Positions 38,093 through 45,701 of a DNA stretch of 64,000 bases are shown here, piece after piece. This DNA comes from Aurantimonas sp. HBX-1 (GTDB lineage: Bacteria; Pseudomonadota; Alphaproteobacteria; Rhizobiales; Rhizobiaceae). The translations under genes and the position numbers were made by a program. Each line of letters opens with the position of its first letter. The first letter of the stretch is position 1. Location of the stretch: contig NZ_CP090066.1 of the NCBI RefSeq assembly GCF_021391535.1, forward strand, positions 2,493,501 through 2,557,500, given 5' to 3'. The notes beneath the pieces were generated by a model. It made no database searches and was not told the origin of the DNA. It saw only the letters and a list, made by a program, of their open reading frames with translations.

Positions 38093-38812
38093 CTACGGGG
38101 AACCCGTCGCTCCCTTCACGTCCGCCTCGCGGTCCTTCTCGGCCGCAAGCAGCCGGGCGCCCAGCACCGCCGCGGCGGCCCGGTTCCTCACGCCGAGATT
38201 GCGGAACAGCGCCGCGAGGTGGATCTTGACGGTGCCTTCGCCGAGGTCGAGCATCCGGGCGACCTCCTTGTTCGACCAGCCCTTGACCAGCAGTTCCAGG
38301 ACGTCGCGCTGGCGCGGGGTCAGCGGCGGCAAACGCTCGGGCTGCGGCGCCGGGACCTCGTCAGGCACGGCCATTGCGGGCCTCTGGCTGACCAGCCCCG
38401 AGACGTCGGCCAGCGAGGGCGGTACATAGATGGAGCCGCCCAGCACCGACTTCAGCGCCTGGGTGAGATCGTCCACGCCGAGGCCCTTGGGCACGTAGCC
38501 GTGGACGCCCGCCTCGAGGGCGGCGAGGATGTCCTCGCGGCGCCGCGAACTCGAGACGATGATCACCCGGATGTCGGGAAAGAGCTCCCGGATGACCCGC
38601 AGGTTGGCGGGGTTTCCCATCCCCGGCATGGAAAGATCGAAGAGCGCGACGGTGATGCCGGGCTTCTGCTCCAGCTGCTCCACCGCCTCATCGAACGAAC
38701 CGGTCTCGATCACCTCCGACAGGCCAAGCCGTCCCGACAGGATCGAACTCAGCGCCATCCGGAAGAACTCGTCGTCATCGGCGATGAGGGCGGTGTTGTC
38801 GTGTTCCGGCAT
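38093..38812 (-). CDS. Response regulator, REC plus LuxR-type helix-turn-helix (NarL family)
   Basis: A 239-residue regulator. The receiver domain (1-120) has the acidic pocket ADDDE, phospho-acceptor D59 in ALFDLSMPG, switch residues IIVSSS and K in YVPKGLG. The LuxR domain (about 165-225) carries LTPRQRDVLELLVKGWSNKE and the recognition helix GTVKIHLAALFRNLG. No cognate kinase lies next to it; it is divergent from the flp pilin gene, and its upstream region has paired CTAG motifs. It may control pilus genes with the hybrid kinase at 53.2 kb (inference). Confidence 0.92.
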   Translation of the reverse strand: MPEHDNTALIADDDEFFRMALSSILSGRLGLSEVIETGSFDEAVEQLEQKPGITVALFDLSMPGMGNPANLRVIRELFPDIRVIIVSSSRRREDILAALEAGVHGYVPKGLGVDDLTQALKSVLGGSIYVPPSLADVSGLVSQRPAMAVPDEVPAPQPERLPPLTPRQRDVLELLVKGWSNKEVARMLDLGEGTVKIHLAALFRNLGVRNRAAAAVLGARLLAAEKDREADVKGATGSP

Positions 38813-38856
38813 GCCGCGTTGAGGCCTCTTGCGTCATCTACAGGCGACCCGCGCCC

Positions 38857-38880
38857 CCTAGTGCCGCGCCGTCGACTAGG
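38857..38880. promoter_or_regulatory. Inverted repeat CCTAGT-N12-ACTAGG near the response regulator promoter
   Basis: Two 6-bp CTAG-containing half-sites face each other 12 nt apart, 45 nt before the response-regulator start. CTAG is rare in this DNA. It is a plausible autoregulatory site. Confidence 0.45.
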
Positions 38881-39134
38881 TGGCTGCCTCAAGTCCGGCC
38901 GGGTGACGGGCTTGCCGGAAATCGGAGCCGATCGGCCGAGCTCTGATGCAGAGGATGACGGGCGGATTCTCAGGATGGCGGCGATCCGCGCCGGCAGCCG
39001 ACGTCACGTCTCGCATCCGCGGCGATCCTCCCTCTTTTCCGCGATGTCGGCAAGCGCCGCGACCAGCGCTGGTTGAGACGCCACGAAGAAAGCAACCGCC
39101 GCGGCCTAATCCGGGCCGCCTGTTCCCAGGTGGC

Positions 39135-39160
39135 GTTCTAGGCCATGAGGGGGAATATCG
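39135..39160 (+). promoter_or_regulatory. Shared CTAG-N10-GGAAT element upstream of flp
   Basis: This 26-nt block matches the one at 44040-44065 at 21 of 26 positions, starting GTTCTAGGCC and ending GGAATA-N-CG. It lies about 125 nt before the flp start. Confidence 0.55.
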
Positions 39161-39176
39161 CTGGCCGCTCAGATGG

Positions 39177-39192
39177 TTAAATTCCGGTTAAC
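39177..39192 (+). promoter_or_regulatory. CtrA-type box TTAA-N7-TTAAC
   Basis: TTAAATTCCGGTTAAC matches the full CtrA consensus TTAA-N7-TTAAC. Pilin genes are known CtrA targets in Caulobacter. TTAA is scarce in the window, which makes a chance match less likely. It lies about 90 nt before the flp ATG. Confidence 0.7.
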
Positions 39193-39282
39193 ACAGGGCA
39201 CGAAGACTTCGGATTTCGGACCCACCCTGTGGAGAAGCTGCATCAGCAGCGCCCGAGTTTTCCAGCAAATCAGGATCAGACC

Positions 39283-39462
39283 ATGAAGACGCTTATCGCC
39301 CGCTTCAAGAACGACGAATCCGGCGCCACCGCCATCGAGTACGGCCTGATTGCCGGCCTGGTATCGGTCGTCATCATCGGCGCCATCACCCTTGTCGGAA
39401 CGGATCTCGACACAGTGTTCCGTTCCATCGTCACGGCTCTCCCAGGCGGCGCTGCTGCATAA
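39283..39462 (+). CDS. flp: Flp/Fap family type IVb pilin
   Basis: A 59-residue prepilin that is the major subunit of the TAD pilus. The leader MKTLIARFKNDESG ends at G14, followed by ATAIEYGLIAGLVSVVIIGAI; the mature protein has Glu5-Tyr6 (E19-Y20), the Flp signature, then one hydrophobic helix. The C-terminus is short and Gly/Ala-rich. ATG 39283 was chosen over an upstream frame extension because it gives the standard leader. It heads the pilus run and carries its own regulatory region. Confidence 0.97.
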   Translation: MKTLIARFKNDESGATAIEYGLIAGLVSVVIIGAITLVGTDLDTVFRSIVTALPGGAAA

Positions 39463-39489
39463 GCGCCACGGGTTCGTCAGGTAGAGCGG

Positions 39490-39503
39490 GGGGCACTAGC
39501 CCC
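39490..39503 (+). terminator. Short hairpin after flp
   Basis: GGGGC-ACTA-GCCCC, extendable by a G-U and a G-C pair, lies 28 nt after the pilin stop with no T-tract. It probably acts as a partial terminator or mRNA stabiliser so that pilin exceeds the assembly proteins. Confidence 0.45.
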
Positions 39504-39557
39504 TCCGTCCAACCACAGGGCGGCGAGCGGACATTCGATCATCTGAGCCGAAATACC

Positions 39558-40058
39558 ATGTCCCTGCTCGCCGCCAGTCTCATCTTCCCCTCCACCATGG
39601 CGTGGGCGGGTCTGATGGATCTCATGACGATGAAGATCCGCAACAGCCTCGTTCTCTTCCTTCTCGTCGCCTACGCCGTCATGGCGCCGATGGCGGGTTT
39701 CGGCATTGCCCTTATCGCCTCCAGCGCCCTGGTGGCCCTGCTGGTCCTTGTCTGCGCGTTCACGTTGTTCGCGCTCGGCTGGATGGGCGGCGGCGATGCC
39801 AAGCTGGCGGCGGCGGCAGCACTCTGGATTGGCGCCGACCAGGCCTTCGCCTTTGCCGTCTGGACCATGCTGCTCGGGGGCGTGCTGACGCTCGCCCTGC
39901 TTCTGTTCCGGAGCTACGCCCTGCCCCTCTCCTGGTATGGCAGAGCGTGGATCGAACGCCTGCACGCCCGTGAAACCGGCGTTCCCTACGGCGTCGCGAT
40001 CGCGGCGGCCGCCCTCGTCGTGTTCCCGGCGACGGCCTGGATGACGGTCCTGGCCTGA
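39558..40058 (+). CDS. cpaA: Prepilin peptidase (TadV/CpaA)
   Basis: A 166-residue aspartic membrane protease that cleaves the Flp leader. The two catalytic Asp are D21 (AGLMDLMTMKIRN) and D80 in the GxGD-like GWMGGGDAKL; VPYGVAIAAAALV closes the family pattern. There is no N-methyltransferase domain, as expected for CpaA. About five hydrophobic helices are seen. It starts 95 nt after flp with a weak ribosome-binding site. Confidence 0.93.
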   Translation: MSLLAASLIFPSTMAWAGLMDLMTMKIRNSLVLFLLVAYAVMAPMAGFGIALIASSALVALLVLVCAFTLFALGWMGGGDAKLAAAAALWIGADQAFAFAVWTMLLGGVLTLALLLFRSYALPLSWYGRAWIERLHARETGVPYGVAIAAAALVVFPATAWMTVLA

Positions 40059-40064
40059 GATCTG

Positions 40065-40080
40065 TCCCGCGTCAGCGGGA
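40065..40080 (+). repeat. Small intercistronic hairpin between cpaA and cpaB
   Basis: TCCCGC-GTCA-GCGGGA forms a perfect 6-bp stem with a tetraloop directly after the cpaA stop. It may modulate mRNA decay. Confidence 0.4.
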
Positions 40081-40115
40081 TCGGCGACACCCCGCCGGCC
40101 TCCAGCAAGAAACCC

Positions 40116-41000
40116 ATGTCCATGTTGCGCATCCTCATCCTCCTCGTCGCCCTCTCCGCCGCCGGCGCCGCCGCTTGGCTGACCATCGGGGCGAGCCCGG
40201 AAGAGCAGAGCGCCGAGGTGCAGACGGCGCCGGCGATCGCCAGCGAAGAGGTGCTGGTCGTATCGGCCGACCTGGCGCAGGGGCAGATCCTCGATGCGAC
40301 CAATGTCCAGTGGCAGCCCTGGCCGACCGAGGGCATCAATCCCGGCTTCATCACCCGATCGGCCCGTCCCGAGGCGGTCACGGAACTGACCCGTTCCGTG
40401 GTCCGCAGCCGTTTCGTCACCGGCGAGCCGATCCGGCAGGAGAAGCTGGCAGATCCCGGTTCCGGTTTCCTTTCCGCGATCCTGCCCTCCGGCATGCGCG
40501 CCGTGGGGATCAGGATTTCAGCCGAGAGCACCGCCGGCGGTTTCATCCTGCCCAACGACCGAGTTGACGTGGTCCATACCGCCACCCGAACCGGCGAGAA
40601 CGACACGCTGCTCGCGACCGCCAGCAAGACGATCCTGACCAACATCCGCATCATTGCGATCGACCAGCAGACCGACGAAAGCAGCGACGAGGCGGTGGCG
40701 GTGGGCAAGACCGCGACGCTGGAAGTGGCCCCCGGACAGGTGGAGATCATCTCCGCCGCCCAGGCGTCGGGCCTCCTGTCGCTGAGCCTGCGCTCGGCGG
40801 CCGACGGCCAGGACATCCCGATTGCCGAGGTCATCGCGGCGAAGCCGACGAACCGGATGGTTCGCGTCTTCAGTGGCGGCAGCATCCAGTCGGTGGAGGT
40901 CCCGGAGGGGGCCACGCCTGCCCCGGACGTGACGCAGTCGACGGGGCAACCGGCCTTGTCGGCTGACGCCATCCAGGCTCCGGAGGCACCGCGGTCATGA
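40116..41000 (+). CDS. cpaB: Flp pilus assembly protein CpaB/RcpC
   Basis: A 294-residue periplasmic protein with an N-terminal membrane anchor (LRILILLVALSAAGAAAWLTI) and an SAF domain (EVLVVSADLAQGQILDATNVQWQPWP, then GMRAVGIRISAESTAGGFILPNDRVDV), which may bind peptidoglycan or the secretin. The C-terminus is a Pro/Ala-rich tail. CpaB supports secretin stability in TAD systems. It overlaps cpaE by 4 nt (ATGA). Confidence 0.93.
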   Translation: MSMLRILILLVALSAAGAAAWLTIGASPEEQSAEVQTAPAIASEEVLVVSADLAQGQILDATNVQWQPWPTEGINPGFITRSARPEAVTELTRSVVRSRFVTGEPIRQEKLADPGSGFLSAILPSGMRAVGIRISAESTAGGFILPNDRVDVVHTATRTGENDTLLATASKTILTNIRIIAIDQQTDESSDEAVAVGKTATLEVAPGQVEIISAAQASGLLSLSLRSAADGQDIPIAEVIAAKPTNRMVRVFSGGSIQSVEVPEGATPAPDVTQSTGQPALSADAIQAPEAPRS

Positions 41001-42430
41001 CCAACCTCGCCAGCATCGTCCGCCCCGACGTCAATGCGACGGCCCATGGCGAACCCGCCGCCCCGGCCGGTGTACCGGCCGCGGCTGGCCCCTCGCAGGG
41101 ACCGGCGGCGCCCGGCAACGAGCCTCGGCTTCTCGGACTGGTCGAGCGCACGGACCAGGTGGCGGAACTGCCGCGGCAAGCCATGCCTGCCCGTCATGTC
41201 GCCCCGGTTCCCCGGATCTCGGTCCAGGCCTTCCACGACACCCCCGGCATGGCCGAAACGATCGGCGCGGCAGCGCAGGACCGGCTGATGTCCCGCGTGC
41301 AGATGGACGTGCGGGCCGGCGGCATCGCGGCGGCGATCGAGCTTTACGGCCACGCCCCCTCGCCGAACCTGATCCTGGTCGAGACCCGGGCCGAGCCCCA
41401 GGCGTTGCTGGCGGCGCTCGACCGGCTTGCCGACGTCTGCGACTCCCGGACCAAGGTGCTGGTGATCGGCTCCTGCAACGACATCGACCTTTATCGCGAG
41501 GTGCTGAAACGGGGCATCAGCGAATATGTCGTCGGGCCGCTGGACGCGGGCGCGGTGATCGCCGCGGTTTCCGCGATCTTCCGCGGCTCCACGGCGGAAA
41601 AGCTCGGGCAGATCTATGCCTTCGTCGGTGCCAAGGGCGGCGTCGGCTCGTCCACCATCGCCCATAACGTCGCCTGGGAGATCACCCAGGGCAACAGTTC
41701 CGGTGTGATCCTCGCCGATCTGGACCTGCCCTTCGGCACCGCCGGGCTGGATTTCGACCTTGACCCCGGCCAGGGGATCACCGACGCGATCCAGGATGCC
41801 GGCCGGCTCGACGACATGCTGCTGGAACGGCTGCTGGTGAAGTACCGCGACCAGCTGAGCCTCCTTGCCGCATCCAGCCGGCTCGACCGGCCCTTCGATC
41901 TCGACGAGAACGCCTTCGTGCCGCTGCTGGAGCTGGCCCGGTCGAACGTGCCGTTCCTGGTGCTCGATGTGCCGCATGTCTGGACCTCCTGGGCGCGGAA
42001 GACGCTGGCGGCGGCGGACAAGATCGTGATCACCGCGGCCCCCGACCTCGCCAATCTGCGCAATGCCAAGAGCATCGTGGACTTCCTGCGGGAGTCGCGT
42101 CCAAACGATGCGCCGCCACAGCTCGTCCTGAACCAGGTCGGAGTGCCGAAGCGGCCCGAGATCAAGCCGAAGGACTTCGCCGCGGCGCTGCAGATCGAAC
42201 TCATCGCAACGATCCCCTTCGAGCCGCTGCTGTTCGGCACTGCCGCCAGCAAGGGCCAGATGATCGGCCAGGTCTCTTCCAAGGCGGCCGCCGCCCTGAC
42301 GCTGGTCGAGGTGGCGCAGCTGATCACCGACTGCCGGCGGACCCGGGTTCGCAAGAGCATCTTCGGCTCGTTCTCCGGCCTGCTGCGCAAGGCTCCGGCC
42401 CCGGCCCCCGGCGGGAAAACCCCCAAATGA
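40997..42430 (+). CDS. cpaE: Pilus assembly ATPase CpaE/TadZ (MinD-like)
   Basis: A 477-residue protein. An N-terminal atypical receiver-like domain (about 95-215; LILVETRAEPQALLAALDRL, KRGISEYVVGPLDAG) precedes a ParA/MinD ATPase domain with the deviant Walker A FVGAKGGVGSSTIAHNVAW and VILADLDLPFGTAGLDFDLD. CpaE/TadZ places the pilus machine at the cell pole. The Pro/Ala-rich leader (1-60) is disordered. It overlaps the next gene by 4 nt. Confidence 0.93.
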   Translation: MTNLASIVRPDVNATAHGEPAAPAGVPAAAGPSQGPAAPGNEPRLLGLVERTDQVAELPRQAMPARHVAPVPRISVQAFHDTPGMAETIGAAAQDRLMSRVQMDVRAGGIAAAIELYGHAPSPNLILVETRAEPQALLAALDRLADVCDSRTKVLVIGSCNDIDLYREVLKRGISEYVVGPLDAGAVIAAVSAIFRGSTAEKLGQIYAFVGAKGGVGSSTIAHNVAWEITQGNSSGVILADLDLPFGTAGLDFDLDPGQGITDAIQDAGRLDDMLLERLLVKYRDQLSLLAASSRLDRPFDLDENAFVPLLELARSNVPFLVLDVPHVWTSWARKTLAAADKIVITAAPDLANLRNAKSIVDFLRESRPNDAPPQLVLNQVGVPKRPEIKPKDFAAALQIELIATIPFEPLLFGTAASKGQMIGQVSSKAAAALTLVEVAQLITDCRRTRVRKSIFGSFSGLLRKAPAPAPGGKTPK

Positions 42431-42978
42431 CCACGCGACGTCCGGACGGAAGCATGGCCACGCCCGCCGCGCCACGCGGCGGGCGCCGGCGCTTCGGTGC
42501 AGCCACGCGGACGCTCCGCGCCTGGATGGCTGCGGCGAGGCGCGCCGAGAGCGGGGTCGCGGCGCTGGAATTCGCGCTGTTCGCGCCGGTGCTGTTCTTC
42601 GGGCTGGTCGCCACGGCCGATGTCGGGCTGGCGCTCTACGAGCGCATGACCCTCGACCATGCGCTTCGCGCCGGCGCGCAGAGCGCCATGGGCGATCCGG
42701 GCAAGGACGCGGTGCTGAGCGTCCTTTCGGCCACGGCGGCGAAGAACTTCCCGCCCGCCAGCCCGGATGCGGCCGTCCTGCCCTCGCAGCTGGTGCTGTC
42801 GGTGGATCGCTACTGCACCTGTTCCGGCGACACCGCGACCGCCGTCGCCTGCTCGACGACATGCCCGGGCACGGCCTCGACCTACATCTACTACCGGCTG
42901 GCCGCGGCGATCACCCGCGACAGCATGATCCTGCCCGACATATCCTTCAGTCCCTCCCTGCAGGTGCAGGTCCAGTGA
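42427..42978 (+). CDS. tadE: TadE-like minor pseudopilin
   Basis: A 183-residue protein with an unusually long N-terminal basic extension (about 40 residues) before the TadE-type ESGVAALEFALFAPVLFFGLVATADVGLALYER helix (listed as ESGVAALEFALFAPVLFFG and its continuation). The C-terminal domain holds a cluster of four Cys (RYCTCSGDTATAVACSTTC), likely disulfide-bonded in the periplasm. A start at MATPAAPRGG (42454) is possible. It sits between cpaE (4-nt overlap) and the second tadE. Confidence 0.85.
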   Translation: MTTRRPDGSMATPAAPRGGRRRFGAATRTLRAWMAAARRAESGVAALEFALFAPVLFFGLVATADVGLALYERMTLDHALRAGAQSAMGDPGKDAVLSVLSATAAKNFPPASPDAAVLPSQLVLSVDRYCTCSGDTATAVACSTTCPGTASTYIYYRLAAAITRDSMILPDISFSPSLQVQVQ

Positions 42979-42988
42979 GGCCGCCCCG

Positions 42989-43393
42989 ATGAGCGGCGCG
43001 CTCGGCCGTCTGCGCCGCCTGCGCCGCTGCGAGCGGGGCTCGGTCGCGGTGGAATTCGCCATCATCAGCTGGGTGTTCATCCTGGTGTCGCTCGGGATCA
43101 TCGAGTTCGGCCGGGGCCTGCTGATGCGCAACGAGCTGTCCTATGTCGCGGATCTGGCGGCCCGCCAGATCCTCATCGACGGGGCGGTGTCGGACAGCAC
43201 CCTGGATGCGACGCTCCGCGCGGCGCTCACCAGCGGCGACCCGGATCTCCTCACGGTGGCGATCGGCACCGAGACCGTCGGCACGACGGATTACCGCACC
43301 GTCACGATCACCTATCCCTTCACGCTGCTCGTCCCCGGGCTGACCACCGACGCGATCAGCCTGTCGGTCGACCGGCGGGTGCCGATCCTCTAG
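42989..43393 (+). CDS. tadE: TadE-like minor pseudopilin (second)
   Basis: A 134-residue TadE/TadF protein: basic leader, then ERGSVAVEFAIISWVFILV as the prepilin-like helix with Glu5-type residue, continuing IEFGRGLLMRNELSYVADLAARQI, a common TadE signature. No Cys pair in the distal domain. It follows the first tadE by 10 nt and ends the first pilus run; its TAG stop is embedded in the CTAG palindrome at 43389-43403. Confidence 0.87.
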   Translation: MSGALGRLRRLRRCERGSVAVEFAIISWVFILVSLGIIEFGRGLLMRNELSYVADLAARQILIDGAVSDSTLDATLRAALTSGDPDLLTVAIGTETVGTTDYRTVTITYPFTLLVPGLTTDAISLSVDRRVPIL

Positions 43394-43403
43394 GCCTCCT
43401 AGA
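43389..43403. promoter_or_regulatory. CTAG palindrome TCTAGGcctCCTAGA
   Basis: A perfect 6-bp inverted repeat with a 3-nt centre spans the stop of the second tadE and points to the convergent gene at 43419. It carries two CTAG sites, which are rare in this DNA. Function is unclear; it is not long enough for a terminator. Confidence 0.35.
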
Positions 43404-43418
43404 CGTGAGCGGAGCGTC

Positions 43419-43880
43419 CTACTGGGGTGCGGCGGCCGGGGCCGGCGCTTCCCGGGCCCGGATCTGCGCCTGCGCGCCCTCGAAGGACGCGCCCTCGTCG
43501 CCGACCGACAGGACCGGCGAGCAGGTCTCGTCGCACGAGTAGGTCTGCCGCCGAGAGCCGACATAGAGGGTCGTGAGGTCGCTCGGCGGCACGATGTGAA
43601 GCGTGTAGTCGCCGATCCGGTCGCCGTTCTCGCCGAGCACGATCAGGTTGGTCTTCCCCGCCGACTTGCCGCTCAGCACCAGCGTGCGGCTGTCGGAGAA
43701 GGTGGCCTCGACCAGCGACGGGTTGCCGATGATGATCGTGCTGGCGGATCCCGCGAGGGCGATGACTTCGGCGATGTCCAGCGTGACGTCGACCGTTTCC
43801 TGCGCCCGTGCCGTCGACGGCGCGACCATGGCGGCGCACAGCGCGAGAGCGGCCAGCACGGGTGGGAACGGGTTCGGCAC
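43419..43880 (-). CDS. Stand-alone secretin N-terminal (pilus formation) domain protein
   Basis: A 153-residue exported protein (signal VLAALALCAAMVAPSTARAQE). About residues 28-105 match the N-terminal pilus-formation domain of CpaC-type secretins: SASTIIIGNPSLVEATFSDS, LVLSGKSAGKTNLIVLGENG. It has no secretin pore domain. A C-terminal YSCDETCSPVL Cys pair follows. A paralogue lies at 49036-49638. It may plug, gate or scaffold the CpaC ring (inference). It is transcribed alone, divergent from tadA. Confidence 0.82.
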   Translation of the reverse strand: MPNPFPPVLAALALCAAMVAPSTARAQETVDVTLDIAEVIALAGSASTIIIGNPSLVEATFSDSRTLVLSGKSAGKTNLIVLGENGDRIGDYTLHIVPPSDLTTLYVGSRRQTYSCDETCSPVLSVGDEGASFEGAQAQIRAREAPAPAAAPQ

Positions 43881-44219
43881 TGGGGCAATCCTCGGTGACC
43901 CGGCGCGTCCCGACGAGGGCGCGGCGGAGGGATCCTCTGCGGCGACAATAGCGCGCCGGCGCCCCGATCACCTAGGCGTTTCGCCATCCCCCCGGCCGGC
44001 ATCCGGCCGAACCGCGCGATCGCAGGAGGGTGGCCATCCGTTCTAGGCCGTCCGGCGGAATAGCGTGGCGCCCGCGAAGGATTAGGTTGGCAGCCAACCC
44101 ACGGGGCTCGACGCGCCCCCGTACGAGCCGCCCATCCGGCCAGTTCTCCGGGCCGCCGCAAGCCGGCCGGAGACGGGCGCGCCCGGTTCCGCCACGGCGC
44201 GAGCGCAAGAGGCAACGCG
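43881..44219. other. 339-nt divergent intergenic region before tadA
   Basis: No gene is seen. It contains CCTAGG at 43971-43976 on the side of the minus-strand gene and the CTAG-N10-GGAAT element (44040-44065) on the tadA side. Confidence 0.6.
44040..44065 (+). promoter_or_regulatory. Shared CTAG-N10-GGAAT element upstream of tadA
   Basis: It begins GTTCTAGGCC and ends GGAATAGCG, the same block as upstream of flp, about 155 nt before the tadA start. Confidence 0.55.
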
Positions 44220-45674
44220 ATGTTCGGCAAGAAGAACGCATTCGACGACCCGGGCATCGAGCCGGCAGGCCTGGTCTTTGCCGAGCTGCGCCCGTCGGGG
44301 GTCGCCCCGGCCGCCGCGCCCGCCCCCGCCCCTGTCCCGGTCCGCGCCCCTGCCGTAGCCGTCGCGCGCGCGACGCCGGACGCCCGGTCGGAAGACTACT
44401 ACGCGCTCAAGCGGCAGGCTTTCGCCGCCCTGGTCGAGACGATCGACGTGGCGCAGCTCTCCAACATGGGGACCGAGCAGGCCCAGAAGGAGATCGGGGA
44501 AGTCCTCCACGACATCCTGCGCGCCAAGAAGATCGTGATGTCCAAGACCGAGCAGCGCGACCTGTTCAAGGACATCTGCAACGACGTCCTCGGCTACGGC
44601 CCGCTGGAGCCTCTGCTGGCCCGCGACGACATCTCGGACATCATGGTGAACGGCGCCGACACGGTCTACATCGAGGTCGGCGGCAAGATCGTGCGCACCG
44701 ACGTCCGCTTCCGCGACAACCAGCAGCTCCTCAATGTCTGCCAGCGCATCGTCAGCCAGGTCGGGCGGCGCGTCGACGAAAGTTCGCCGATCTGCGACGC
44801 GCGCCTCGCCGACGGCTCGCGCGTCAACGTCATCGCGCCACCGCTGGCCATCGACGGCCCGACACTCACCATCCGCAAGTTCAAGAAGGACAAGCTGACG
44901 CTCGACCAGCTGGTGCGCTTCGGCACGATCACCCCGGAGGGCGCCCGCATCCTCGAGATCATCGGCCGGGTCCGCTGCAACGTCATCGTTTCCGGCGGCA
45001 CCGGCTCCGGCAAGACGACGCTGCTGAACTGCCTGACCGCCTATATCGAACCCGACGAACGCGTCATCACCTGCGAGGACGCGGCGGAGCTGCAGCTGCA
45101 GCAGCCCCACGTCGTGCGTCTCGAGACCCGGCCGGCCAATCTCGAGGGCGAAGGCGCCGTGACGATGCGCGACCTCGTCAAGAACTGCCTGCGCATGCGG
45201 CCCGAGCGGATCATCGTCGGCGAGGTCCGCGGCCCGGAAGCCTTCGATCTCCTGCAGGCGATGAACACCGGCCATGACGGCTCGATGGGCACGCTGCACG
45301 CCAACACGCCGCGCGAGGCGATCAGCCGTATCGAGAGCATGATCACCATGGGCGGCTACACGCTGCCCTCCAAGACCATCCGCGACATGATCGTCTCGTC
45401 GGTCGACGTCATCGTCCAGGCCGCACGCCTGCGCGACGGCTCCCGCCGCATCACCCATATCACCGAGGTCCTCGGCCTCGAGGGCGACGTCGTCATCACC
45501 CAGGACCTGTTCGTCTACGAGATGCTCGGGGAGGACGCGTCCGGCAAGATCATCGGCCGGCATCGCTCCACCGGCATTGGCCGCCCGGCCTTCTGGGACC
45601 GGGCGCGCTACTATGGCGAGGAGAAGCGCCTGGCCGCCGCGCTCGACGCCGCCGACACGGCGATCGCGGCCTGA
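44220..45674 (+). CDS. tadA: TAD pilus secretion ATPase TadA/CpaF
   Basis: A 484-residue type II/IV secretion hexameric ATPase that drives Flp polymerisation and retraction. Walker A is VSGGTGSGKTTLLNCL (K265), the Asp box is VITCEDAAELQLQQPHVVRL, Walker B PERIIVGEVRGPEAFDLLQ and the His box TGHDGSMGTLHANTPREA. The N-terminal domain contains EIGEVLHDILRAKKIVMSKT. The first 50 residues are a Pro/Ala-rich linker. It begins the second pilus run. Confidence 0.97.
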   Translation: MFGKKNAFDDPGIEPAGLVFAELRPSGVAPAAAPAPAPVPVRAPAVAVARATPDARSEDYYALKRQAFAALVETIDVAQLSNMGTEQAQKEIGEVLHDILRAKKIVMSKTEQRDLFKDICNDVLGYGPLEPLLARDDISDIMVNGADTVYIEVGGKIVRTDVRFRDNQQLLNVCQRIVSQVGRRVDESSPICDARLADGSRVNVIAPPLAIDGPTLTIRKFKKDKLTLDQLVRFGTITPEGARILEIIGRVRCNVIVSGGTGSGKTTLLNCLTAYIEPDERVITCEDAAELQLQQPHVVRLETRPANLEGEGAVTMRDLVKNCLRMRPERIIVGEVRGPEAFDLLQAMNTGHDGSMGTLHANTPREAISRIESMITMGGYTLPSKTIRDMIVSSVDVIVQAARLRDGSRRITHITEVLGLEGDVVITQDLFVYEMLGEDASGKIIGRHRSTGIGRPAFWDRARYYGEEKRLAAALDAADTAIAA

Positions 45675-45701
45675 TGATCGCGCCTCGAACCGATCTCCGT
45701 C

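Larger units (their letters stand above)
38813..39282. other. 470-nt intergenic regulatory region upstream of flp
   Basis: No credible gene lies here. It holds an inverted repeat CCTAGT/ACTAGG (38857-38880), the CTAG-N10-GGAAT element (39135-39160) and a CtrA-type box (39177-39192). It separates the response regulator (-) from flp (+). Confidence 0.7.

Noticed and set aside
38946..39191. Small open frame in the flp upstream region
   Set aside because: No ribosome-binding site or domain, and it overlaps the regulatory boxes; considered non-coding.
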